NCBI RefSeq assembly: GCF_017104645.1
Contig: NZ_JAAGPF010000048.1
Coordinates: 1-34,930, forward strand
DNA length: 34,930 nt
Direction: 5' to 3'
From: Burkholderia sp. Ac-20379
GTDB lineage: Bacteria > Pseudomonadota > Gammaproteobacteria > Burkholderiales > Burkholderiaceae
Under the pieces are notes generated by a model that did no database searches, was not told where the DNA came from, and was given only the letters and a program-made list of their open reading frames with translations. Below, piece by piece: positions 8,248-15,287 of this stretch. Each line of letters starts with the position of its first letter. Position 1 is the first letter of the stretch. The position numbers and the translations under genes are program-made.

Positions 8248-8671
8248 TTCGGTGTTCCCTTTGGTTAGGTTGCCGGACAACGCACGGCAGTGACGGTGGT
8301 GGCGACATTGTCCAACGTCGCCGCGCATCGTGCACGCCCATGCCGCGCCTCGCGCGGAACCGTCAGGGAAACGACAGGAAGGGTTCAGGTTCGCGAACGC
8401 GGCGGCACATGCCGGGTCACGGCGAAGCCGAGCGGCGAGGCGGGCAACTCGGCCAGCGCGCGAGGCGCGGCGGCGCAAGCGACATTCGCGGCACGGCACA
8501 GCCGCGACAACGCCGCGCGCAAGGCGCGGCACAACGGTCGGATCATCGGGGCGCTCCACAGCGCGTCGCCAGGCGGACGCGCAAGCGGGCATTGTCGCGA
8601 AGCCGTGCACGCGCCGACAGCGACAGGGCCGCCTACATGTACAGGCCCGCGCGGCGATACAGCCGCGGCGG
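8248..8671. other. Non-coding stretch between dehydrogenase and MocR genes
   Basis: No supported gene lies here. Close to the dehydrogenase start are two inverted repeats: GTTG-N5-CAAC at 8269-8281 and GGCGAC-N10-GTCGCC at 8301-8322. They fit an operator or promoter for the dehydrogenase. At the far end, 8634-8643 carries TACATGTACA, like the MocR sites upstream of the kinase gene. Bases 8331-8630 are plain GC-rich sequence with no clear structure. Confidence 0.4.
8634..8645. promoter_or_regulatory. TACATGTACAGG site downstream of the MocR gene
   Basis: TACATGTA (8634-8641, palindromic) overlaps TGTACA (8638-8643) and is followed by GG. The same words occur in the divergent promoter region at 10168-10187. 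It lies 27 bases past the MocR stop codon and is a candidate extra MocR-binding site. Confidence 0.35.
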
Positions 8672-10075
8672 CTACGTATCCAGCGCGTTCTGCAGGAATC
8701 CGAACAGGCGGTCGACGTTGCTGTGCGCGACGTTGAAGCGCGTCCACGCGGTACGCTCGCGCCCCGAGAAGAACAGGTGGCCCGGCGCCAGCAGGATCCG
8801 GCTCTTGAGCGCCTGCTCGGCCAGCGCCGCCGAATCGCAGGCCACGCCCGACGGCCGCGCCCACACGAACATGCCCGCGCCCGGCTCGCAGAACACCTCG
8901 AAGCCGATCCCCTCGAGCCGCCGGCACACGCGCTCCTGCGCCTTCGCGAGCCGGTCCTTCAACTGTTCGGTCTGCTTGCGGTAATGGCCCTCGGCCAGCA
9001 CCGCGCTGACCAGCCCCTCGGTCACGGTCGGCGTGGACATGCCCGATACGAGCTTCTGATACAGCAACCCCTCCACCACGTCCTTGTCGGCCACCACGAA
9101 GCCCACGCGCAGCCCGGCGCCGATCGTCTTCGAGAAGCTGCCGACGTAGATCACGTTCTTCAACTGATCCATCGACGCCAGCGTGAAGTGCGCGCCGCGC
9201 ACCAGATCGGCCGACACGTCGTCCTCGACGATCAGGCAGTCGTGCCGCTCGGCCGCCTTCAGCACCTGGTAGGCAGCCGACGAACTGTAGCTCGCGCCGG
9301 TCGGATTGTGCAGGCGGCTGTTCGTGACGTAGAGCCGGGGCCGGCGGGTTTGCAGCGCCGCCTCGAGCGCGGCCAGATCGGGGCCGGTGGGCGTCATCGG
9401 AATGCCGACCGTCTCGACGTCGCGCATGCGCAGCGACACGAGCAGATCGCTGTAGCACGGCGCGTCCACCAGCACCGTGTCGCCGGGCTGCGTGAAGCGC
9501 CGCACCACCAGGTCGAGCGCCTGATTCGCGCCGAGCGTGGTCATCACGCCCGACGGATCGGTGTCGATCTCGTACTCGCCCAACTGCCGGCGGATCTGCT
9601 CGCGCAACCGGCCGTAGCCGCGCGCGTCGCCGTAGCCGAGCAGGCTTTCGGGCTGCGCGGAAAGCTGCCGCAGCGCGCGTGCGATGCCTTCGCCGTCGAG
9701 CCAGGTTTCGGGCAGCCAGCCCGCGCCGGCGTGGATCGCGCCCTGCGTCGCCTCCAGCACGTTGCGCACCAGCCAGCCGTTGGTGACCTTCTCGTCGAGT
9801 TTTTCCGCGCTGTGCTGCGGCAGGCCGAGGCGGCGGTCCGACACGTAGAAGCCCGAACCGCGCCGCGCCAGCAGCACGCCCTGCGCGACCAGCCGGTCGT
9901 AGGCCTCCACCACCGTGAAGGTCGACACGCCATGCGCGTTGGCGAACGCGCGGATGCTCGGCACGCGCTCGCCGGCGCGCCAGCGCTTGTCGTCGACGGC
10001 CTGGATGATGCCGGCCACGATCTGCATCGTGAGCGAGACGTCGGTATCGGGATCGAGAGTCAGAACGGGTGTCAT
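8672..10075 (-). CDS. MocR-type regulator (GntR DNA-binding domain fused to PLP aminotransferase-like domain)
   Basis: This 467-residue protein joins an N-terminal GntR winged helix (about residues 12-80, with GERVPSIRAFANAHGVSTFTV) to a fold-type I aminotransferase domain. The PLP lysine is K316 in VGSFSKT, and the NPTGA and EDDVSADL segments of the PLP pocket are present. MocR proteins use PLP, often with an amino acid or amine, to control adjacent genes and usually activate a divergent operon. Here the divergent partner is the kinase/enolase-like/cyclodeaminase operon 181 bases away, so an amino-acid-like effector is likely. The start at 10075 matches the family N-terminus; a longer in-frame start adds Arg-rich sequence and is not favoured. 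Confidence 0.9.
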   Translation of the reverse strand: MTPVLTLDPDTDVSLTMQIVAGIIQAVDDKRWRAGERVPSIRAFANAHGVSTFTVVEAYDRLVAQGVLLARRGSGFYVSDRRLGLPQHSAEKLDEKVTNGWLVRNVLEATQGAIHAGAGWLPETWLDGEGIARALRQLSAQPESLLGYGDARGYGRLREQIRRQLGEYEIDTDPSGVMTTLGANQALDLVVRRFTQPGDTVLVDAPCYSDLLVSLRMRDVETVGIPMTPTGPDLAALEAALQTRRPRLYVTNSRLHNPTGASYSSSAAYQVLKAAERHDCLIVEDDVSADLVRGAHFTLASMDQLKNVIYVGSFSKTIGAGLRVGFVVADKDVVEGLLYQKLVSGMSTPTVTEGLVSAVLAEGHYRKQTEQLKDRLAKAQERVCRRLEGIGFEVFCEPGAGMFVWARPSGVACDSAALAEQALKSRILLAPGHLFFSGRERTAWTRFNVAHSNVDRLFGFLQNALDT

Positions 10076-10122
10076 GCGGGCGGGCCGGAGGCGAAAAACG
10101 ACGGGTCGGAAGCCGTGCAGGC

Positions 10123-10202
10123 GTACAGGGTTCGGCACCTGCACAGCGATTCGGCGTGTCCGACAAGTGTACATGTATCTGTACAGGGTGTTTGCCTACA
10201 TT
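10123..10202. promoter_or_regulatory. MocR operator region with GTACAGGGT direct repeats
   Basis: GTACAGGGT occurs at 10123-10131 and again at 10181-10189. The second copy lies next to paired TGTACA boxes at 10168-10173 and 10180-10185. A possible -10 box, TACATT (10197-10202), follows, with no good -35. This fits an activator binding just upstream of, and over, the -35 position of the rightward operon, as known for MocR proteins. That this MocR binds here is an inference from position. Confidence 0.55.
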
Positions 10203-10256
10203 CGAACCATGCGCCGCCGGCCGTTCCGGCGGTGCGGTTCTCTCACAGGCACCCGC

Positions 10257-11666
10257 ATGAAGAAGATACGCAACTCGGACGTTCTCCTCTCGCACGGCGA
10301 CACGCGCTCGCGCCAGATCGTGCTCGACATCGCCGACCGCACGCTGCAACGCCTCGACAGCTACCAGCGGATCCGCGACCTGATGCGGCTCGACGGCGAC
10401 ACGCTGCACATCGGCACCCGCTCGTGGGACTTGTCGAAGAAGCGCCACATCTACCTGATCGGCGCGGGCAAGGCCTGCAACCACATGGCGATGGCCGTCG
10501 ATCACGTGCTCGGCGAGCGGCTCACGCGCGGCATCGCGATCGTCAAGATCCATGAGGAGACCGATCGATTCATCCGCACCGAGGTGTTCGTGGGCGGCCA
10601 CCCGCTGCCGAACGAGGAAGGCCATCGCGCCTCGCGGCAGATCATCGAGCTGGTCGATCAGGCCGGGCCGGACGACCTGTTCATCGCCGTGATCAGCGGC
10701 GGCAGCTCGGCGCTGATGTCCTGCCCGATCGACGGCATCTCGCTGCAGGACGAGATCGACACGACCGACGTGCTGCTGAAATCCGGCGCCGGCATCTACG
10801 AGATCAACGCCGTGCGCCGCCATATCTCGGCGCTGAACGGCGGCATGCTGGCCAAGCGGATTCAGGCGGTGGGCGCGGAGCTGATCGGCTTCGGCATCAG
10901 CGACGCGGTGGGCTCGCCCGCCACCGGCGACATCGCGGTGCCGTACGCGGCCTACAAGAGCACGCCGATCGGCCCCGACCTGACCACGCTCGACGACGCG
11001 CGCGCCACCATCGTCAACCGCGACGTGGCCGACCGCCTGCCGCGCAGCGTGGTGGATTACCTGATGCACGCCGGGCCGGAAGGCGAAACGCCGAAGGCGT
11101 TCCCCGACAACACCTACTTCCTGCTCAACACGCTGCCCGATTCGTGCATCTACGCCAAGGAAATTTGCGAGGAGATGGGCATTCCGGCGCTGATCGTGTC
11201 GTCGTTCCTCGAAGGCGAAAGCCGCGACGCCGGCGCGTTCTTCGCGTCGATCGCGCGCGAGATCCAGGCCTACGGCAACCCGATCAAGCCGCCGTGCGTG
11301 TTGCTGAGCTCGGGCGAAGTCACCACGCACATCGCCGACAACAGCGTGATTCGCGGCCACGGCGGCCCCGGCCAGGAAATGACGGTGGGCTTCGCGATTG
11401 CCGCGGCCAAGACGCGCGGCGCGTGCCTGCTGTCGATCGACAGCGAAGGCACCGACGGCACCGCCAAGGTGGCCGGCGGCATCACCGATTCGTCGAGCCT
11501 GAAGGCCGCCGAAAGCCGCGGCATCAGCCTCTACCAGACGCTGCGCGAACACAGCGCGTTCGAGGCGCTCGACGCGATCGGCTCGGCCATCTTCACGGGC
11601 AACACGGGCACCAACCTGTGCGACCTCAACATTCTTTATGTCCCGGACCCCAAGGAGTACGAATAA
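10257..11666 (+). CDS. Glycerate-2-kinase-like protein (DUF4147/MOFRL family)
   Basis: This 469-residue protein is a class II glycerate kinase homologue with an N-terminal DUF4147 domain and a C-terminal MOFRL domain. Visible family motifs are IGAGKA (about 68-73, with Lys72), GGHPLPNE (113-120), SGGSSAL (147-153) and VRRHISALNGG (186-196). C-terminal glycine-rich segments are GEVTTHI, GHGGPGQEM and DSEGTDG. True members phosphorylate D-glycerate to 2-phosphoglycerate with ATP. It is first in a three-gene operon: its TAA is one base before the ATG of the enolase-like gene, whose ribosome site AAGGAG lies inside its last codons. The start at 10257 has only a weak AGG; an in-frame ATG at 10209 is possible. 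The substrate may be a glycerate analogue. Confidence 0.85.
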   Translation: MKKIRNSDVLLSHGDTRSRQIVLDIADRTLQRLDSYQRIRDLMRLDGDTLHIGTRSWDLSKKRHIYLIGAGKACNHMAMAVDHVLGERLTRGIAIVKIHEETDRFIRTEVFVGGHPLPNEEGHRASRQIIELVDQAGPDDLFIAVISGGSSALMSCPIDGISLQDEIDTTDVLLKSGAGIYEINAVRRHISALNGGMLAKRIQAVGAELIGFGISDAVGSPATGDIAVPYAAYKSTPIGPDLTTLDDARATIVNRDVADRLPRSVVDYLMHAGPEGETPKAFPDNTYFLLNTLPDSCIYAKEICEEMGIPALIVSSFLEGESRDAGAFFASIAREIQAYGNPIKPPCVLLSSGEVTTHIADNSVIRGHGGPGQEMTVGFAIAAAKTRGACLLSIDSEGTDGTAKVAGGITDSSSLKAAESRGISLYQTLREHSAFEALDAIGSAIFTGNTGTNLCDLNILYVPDPKEYE

Positions 11667-11667
11667 C

Positions 11668-12942
11668 ATGGAAGACCGCATCGTTTCCGTGCAGGCGCAA
11701 CAGATCATCGACTGCAAGTGCCGCCCGGCGGTGGAAGTCGAGATCCGCACCGCGTCCGGCGCCATCGGCCGCGGCGCCGCGCCCACCGGCACCTCGGTCG
11801 GCATGCACGAATCGTTCGTGCTGCGCGACGGCGACCCGTCCACCTACGGCGGCCTCAGCGTGCATCGCGCCGTGGACAACGCGATCAACGTGATCGGCCC
11901 GGCCCTGATCGGCATGGACGTGTTCGACCAGCGCGCCATCGACGAAAAGATGATCGCGCTCGACGGCACGCCCGACAAGCACAAGCTCGGCGGCAACACG
12001 ATCTACTCGGTGTCGATCGCCGCGTTCCGCGCCGCCGCCGATTCGCGCCGGATTCCGCTGTACCGTTACATCGCCGGCCGCGACATCCGCACCGTGCCGG
12101 TGCCCTGCTTCAACGTGATCAACGGCGGCCGCTACGAGAACCTCGTTCAGGCCTTCAACGAATTCCTGATCGTGCCGTACGGCACCGACAACATCGATCA
12201 CGCGATCGAAATGGCGGTGGCCGTGTTCCAGCAGCTCGGCAGCGTGCTGACCCGGCATCTGGGCCACAAGCCGCAGGTGGCCAGCTCGTACGGCTACGCC
12301 GCGCCGTCGGACGATCCCGAAGTGATCCTCACGCTGATGCAGGAGGCGATCGACGCCTGCGGCTTCACCGGCCGCGTCGCATTCGCGCTCGACTGCGCGT
12401 CGAGCGAAATGTACGACAAGGACACGCAGCGCTATCTGCTCAAGGGCCGGCACGTCACGTCCGACGAACTGATCGCTTACGCGAAAACGCTCACCGAGAA
12501 GTTCAACCTCGTGTTCATCGAGGATCTGCTCGACGAGAACGACTGGGTGGGCTACAGCAAGGCCGTCTGGGAGCTGAAGCGCACCATCGTGCTCGGCGAC
12601 GACCTGACCGTCACGCATCTCGACCTGCTCAAGAAGGCGCACGACACGCGCGCCGTGGACGGCTTCGTGCTGAAGCCGAACCAGGTCGGCACGATCACCG
12701 AGGCGATGGATGCCTACCGCTTCGCGCGCGAACACGGCCTGCTCGCCGTGCCGTCGGGCCGCTCGGGCGGCATGGTGGACGACGTGGTGATGGATTTCTC
12801 GGTCGGCCTCGAAGTGCCGTTCCAGAAGAACGGCGCGCCGCGCTCGGGCGAGCGCATCGAAAAGCTGAACTTCCTGATGCGCGCCTCGGCCCGCAGCCCC
12901 GGCTGCCGGCTCCACGACATCGCCCCGCTGCTGCGCTTCTGA
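11668..12942 (+). CDS. Divergent enolase-like protein lacking key catalytic residues
   Basis: This 424-residue protein is clearly of the enolase family. Metal ligands are conserved: D242 (ALDCASSE), E285 (FIEDLLDEND) and D311 (LGDDLTVT). Also kept are the catalytic lysine K336 (LKPNQVGTITE), E165, R365/S366 and K387. By alignment from memory with yeast enolase, His159 is Tyr156 (INGGRYEN), the acid/base Glu211 in the GDEGG loop is Tyr208 (SSYGYAAP), and His373 is Gly364 (SGRSGG). It is therefore unlikely to be the housekeeping 2-phosphoglycerate dehydratase. Its tight coupling to a glycerate-2-kinase-like gene suggests it acts on a related phosphorylated hydroxy acid. AAGGAG at 11652-11657 sets the start. 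Confidence 0.85.
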   Translation: MEDRIVSVQAQQIIDCKCRPAVEVEIRTASGAIGRGAAPTGTSVGMHESFVLRDGDPSTYGGLSVHRAVDNAINVIGPALIGMDVFDQRAIDEKMIALDGTPDKHKLGGNTIYSVSIAAFRAAADSRRIPLYRYIAGRDIRTVPVPCFNVINGGRYENLVQAFNEFLIVPYGTDNIDHAIEMAVAVFQQLGSVLTRHLGHKPQVASSYGYAAPSDDPEVILTLMQEAIDACGFTGRVAFALDCASSEMYDKDTQRYLLKGRHVTSDELIAYAKTLTEKFNLVFIEDLLDENDWVGYSKAVWELKRTIVLGDDLTVTHLDLLKKAHDTRAVDGFVLKPNQVGTITEAMDAYRFAREHGLLAVPSGRSGGMVDDVVMDFSVGLEVPFQKNGAPRSGERIEKLNFLMRASARSPGCRLHDIAPLLRF

Positions 12943-12989
12943 AGCGCGCCGCCTTTCTCCGACCATCGCATCGACAACAGGACAACCCC

Positions 12990-14114
12990 ATGTATCCCAA
13001 GATCGACTTTCTGTACCTCTCCGAACCGGACATGATCGAAGCCGGCGTGCTGGACGCCGCGCGCTGCGTCACCGTCTGCGAGGAAACCTTCGCACTGCTC
13101 GGCCGCGGCGACTACCTGATGGGCGGCGCCAACCACAACAGTCACGGCATGAACATCGTGTTCCCGAAGGAAACGACGTTCCCGAACATGCCGGTGGCCG
13201 GCCCGGATCGCCGCTTCGCCGCGATGCCCGGCTACCTGGGCGGGCGCTTCGACGTGTGCGGCAACAAGTGGTACGGCTCGAACCATGCGAACGCGGGCAA
13301 GGGCCTGCCGCGCTCGATCCTGACCATGATGCTGAACGACAAGGACACCGGCGCGCCGCTCGCGCTGATGTCGGCCAACCTGCTCAGCGCGGCGCGCACC
13401 GGCGCGGTGCCGGGCGTGGCGGCCAAGTACCTGGTCAACAAGGATGCGAAGACGGTATCGGTGATCGGCTGCGGCCCGATCAACAAGGCCTGCTTCGCGG
13501 CGATCATGACGCAGCTCGGCCAGATCGAGCGCGTGGTCTGCTTCGACGTGTTCCTCGACAAGGCCAACGAATTCGCGGCCTGGGTGGAAGCCGAATACAA
13601 GGGCGTCGCGGCGATCGGCGTGGACGAAGCCGAGGCCGGCTTCCGCGGCGCCGACGTGATCACGGTGGCCGCCTCGCGCCTGAAACCGCTGCACTTCAAG
13701 GACGAGTGGATCAAGGAAGGCGCGACGATCCTCGTGTCCGGCCCGTTCAACACCGACGAATCGTTCCTGACCGGTGCGAAGATCGTCTACGACCACACGC
13801 CGCTGCAGGAAGCCTACGTGGAAGACGCGGTGGCCTCGGGCAACAAGGATGCGTACTACGCCGGCGTGATCGGCGGCCCGTTCTTCCGGCTGATCGATGC
13901 CGGCAAGCTGCCGGCGCTGACCGAATCGACGGGGCTGGGCGACGTGGTGAACGGCACCAAGCCGGGCCGCGAAAGCGCGAAGGAACGCGTGATCTTCATC
14001 GCCTGCGGGATGGCCGTGTTCGACATCAGTTGGGGCTACGAAACGTACCGTTATGCGCTGGAGCACGGCATCGGGCAATCGCTGAACCTGTGGGACAAGC
14101 CGAACCAGGGCTGA
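12990..14114 (+). CDS. Ornithine cyclodeaminase/mu-crystallin family protein
   Basis: This 374-residue NAD(P)-dependent protein belongs to the ornithine cyclodeaminase/mu-crystallin superfamily. It has an N-terminal substrate domain with GNKWYGSN (about 88-95) and a Rossmann domain whose dinucleotide motif is VIGCGPINKACFA (from about 158). The family includes ornithine cyclodeaminase, ketimine and pyrroline-2-carboxylate reductases, alanine dehydrogenases and opine-like enzymes. A subset resembling this one is labelled tyramine oxidase subunit B in databases, a name with little experimental support. It is longer than the usual 310-350 residues. It is third in the MocR-linked operon, 47 bases after the enolase-like gene, with CAGGA seven bases before its ATG. 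The substrate is unknown; a cyclic imino acid or amino acid is plausible. Confidence 0.8.
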   Translation: MYPKIDFLYLSEPDMIEAGVLDAARCVTVCEETFALLGRGDYLMGGANHNSHGMNIVFPKETTFPNMPVAGPDRRFAAMPGYLGGRFDVCGNKWYGSNHANAGKGLPRSILTMMLNDKDTGAPLALMSANLLSAARTGAVPGVAAKYLVNKDAKTVSVIGCGPINKACFAAIMTQLGQIERVVCFDVFLDKANEFAAWVEAEYKGVAAIGVDEAEAGFRGADVITVAASRLKPLHFKDEWIKEGATILVSGPFNTDESFLTGAKIVYDHTPLQEAYVEDAVASGNKDAYYAGVIGGPFFRLIDAGKLPALTESTGLGDVVNGTKPGRESAKERVIFIACGMAVFDISWGYETYRYALEHGIGQSLNLWDKPNQG

Positions 14115-14126
14115 GCCAGGCGGTAT

Positions 14127-14176
14127 CCCGGCCTGAACCGGGCGGCGCTCGACCCGCTGCCGCGCTTCAGGCCGGG
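14127..14176. terminator. 11-bp inverted repeat between convergent genes
   Basis: CCCGGCCTGAA (14127-14137) pairs exactly with TTCAGGCCGGG (14166-14176). The 28-base GC-rich loop can fold further. The right arm includes the TGA stop of the H-NS-like gene. It lies 12 bases past the cyclodeaminase stop and probably ends transcripts from both sides, although no U tract is present. Confidence 0.55.
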
Positions 14177-14526
14177 CTGCACCCTTTTGTTTCGGAGGCC
14201 TGATCGGCGGGGGCGGGCTCGCGCACCGCGAACTGGCTGCGATCCTTGCCCCGGATCCACAACGGCACGTTGCCGCGCCCGCACCACTCCTTCCCGCTCG
14301 CCGGATCGCGATACCGCACCGGCAGCGGATTCACGGCGTAGGTGCCGCGCCCGCCGTTGCGGCCGATCAGGTCGCGATGCTTGATCGCATAGGTTTCCAT
14401 CAACGCATGAACCGCCTCGATCGCATCGGTACGCTCGCGCGCCCGGATACGATCGATTTTCTCGTCCAGTTCGGCCAGCTCGGCTACGAGCTGCGGATAG
14501 GTTTTTCTGGTCTTTTTCGCGTTCAT
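14167..14526 (-). CDS. H-NS-like nucleoid protein
   Basis: This protein of about 119 residues has H-NS architecture. An N-terminal charged coiled-coil (about 8-60, YPQLVAELAELDEKIDRIRA) is for oligomerisation. A C-terminal DNA-binding segment, PVRYRDPASGKEWCGRGNVP followed by LWI, matches the H-NS family. In the core, Burkholderia homologues usually have GRG followed by a basic residue; here it is GRGNVP, with Asn in that place, which may alter minor-groove binding. H-NS proteins silence AT-rich, often acquired DNA. A TTG-initiated extension to 14565 is possible, but the ATG at 14526 fits the family N-terminus. It is divergent from a TetR gene, with palindromes over its promoter, so TetR control is likely. 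Confidence 0.8.
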   Translation of the reverse strand: MNAKKTRKTYPQLVAELAELDEKIDRIRARERTDAIEAVHALMETYAIKHRDLIGRNGGRGTYAVNPLPVRYRDPASGKEWCGRGNVPLWIRGKDRSQFAVREPAPADQASETKGCSPA

Positions 14527-14571
14527 CTTCGGCTTTCCCGCCTCGCATCCACACGAGGATTGCAATTCACA

Positions 14572-14599
14572 CTTTCATATATCAAGTGATATTTGAAAG
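14572..14599. promoter_or_regulatory. Second AT-rich palindrome in the H-NS/TetR region
   Basis: CTTTCA (14572-14577) and TGAAAG (14594-14599) flank ATATCA/TGATAT-type half-sites, giving a 28-base imperfect palindrome. It shares the GATAT/ATATC half-site with the perfect palindrome at 14616-14641. It lies in the predicted 5' leader of the H-NS-like gene and is a likely second TetR operator. Confidence 0.55.
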
Positions 14600-14608
14600 C
14601 GAAACGCA

Positions 14609-14641
14609 ATAATAGTCAGTTGATATTTAAATATCAACTGA
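14609..14641 (-). promoter_or_regulatory. H-NS-like gene promoter overlapped by a 26-bp perfect palindrome
   Basis: On the minus strand, TTGATA (14637-14632) and TATTAT (14614-14609) are 17 bases apart, a good sigma70 promoter reading into the H-NS-like gene. A perfect 26-base palindrome (14616-14641, centred on TTTAAA, arms TCAGTTGATATTT) covers its -35 box and spacer. It also lies 13 bases before the TetR start codon. This is a typical TetR operator position, giving repression of both the neighbour and the regulator itself. Confidence 0.65.
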
Positions 14642-14654
14642 TATTCTTCGTGCC

Positions 14655-15281
14655 ATGAAAACGGCGCCCCAACCCCCACGGCTCAGCCGCGAAGAAAGCC
14701 GATTGCGGACTCGCGCGCATTTGCTCGCCGCGGGGAAGCGGCTGTTCGTCGAACGCGGGTTCGGCGCGACGTCGCTGCGGGACATCGCGGCCGAGGCCGG
14801 TTATACGCAAGGGGCGTTCTACTCGAACTTCGCCAGCAAGGAGGCGCTGTTCCTGGAACTGATGCGCGAGCGCTCGACCGCGCAGGTCGGGAACATCGCC
14901 GCGGCGCTGAGCGACCCGTCGGCATCCGGGGAGGACATCCTGAATGCGCTCGACGCGTGGTCGAAAACGCTCGACGCGGAGCCCGAGTGGTCGGTGCTGG
15001 GTGTGGAATTCAAGCTTCACGGCGGACGCAACGCCGATTTCGCCACAAGCTCGCAGGCGGTGCTCGACGCGCATCGCGACGGCCTGGCCTATTGCATCGC
15101 GCAGATTTTCTCGAGGCTGGGGAAGGTGCCGCCGGAGCCGCCGCTGGTGCTGGCCATCTCGTTCATGGGCCTGTCGCAGGGGCTGGCCCTGCAGCGCTCG
15201 GTGCTGTCCGAGGTGCCGATCGGGCACATGATCATGGTGTTCCTGCGCAGCTTGCTGGCGGCGGCGCCGCCGGTGCGCTGA
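14655..15281 (+). CDS. TetR-family transcriptional regulator
   Basis: This 208-residue TetR-type repressor has an N-terminal helix-turn-helix domain (about residues 15-65). It contains the diagnostic ATSLRDIAAEAGYTQGAFYS and NFASKEALFLELM. The C-terminal ligand domain is all-helical and too divergent to suggest an inducer. Divergent transcription from the H-NS-like gene and the two AT-rich palindromes between them make that gene its likely target. There is no clear ribosome site before the ATG at 14655, and the leader would be very short. It ends six bases from the stop of the convergent LOG-like gene. Confidence 0.85.
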   Translation: MKTAPQPPRLSREESRLRTRAHLLAAGKRLFVERGFGATSLRDIAAEAGYTQGAFYSNFASKEALFLELMRERSTAQVGNIAAALSDPSASGEDILNALDAWSKTLDAEPEWSVLGVEFKLHGGRNADFATSSQAVLDAHRDGLAYCIAQIFSRLGKVPPEPPLVLAISFMGLSQGLALQRSVLSEVPIGHMIMVFLRSLLAAAPPVR

Positions 15282-15287
15282 GCGGCG

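Noticed and set aside
4723-8268. Long rightward open frame across the TPR and dehydrogenase genes
   Set aside because: Its translation is low-complexity Arg/Ala and it is out of frame with two well-supported genes.
8385-11843. Long leftward open frame opposite the kinase and MocR genes
   Set aside because: No family resemblance; it arises from third-position GC bias of the true genes.
11668-12942. Housekeeping enolase (eno)
   Set aside because: Catalytic positions are altered and the genomic context is a regulated accessory operon.
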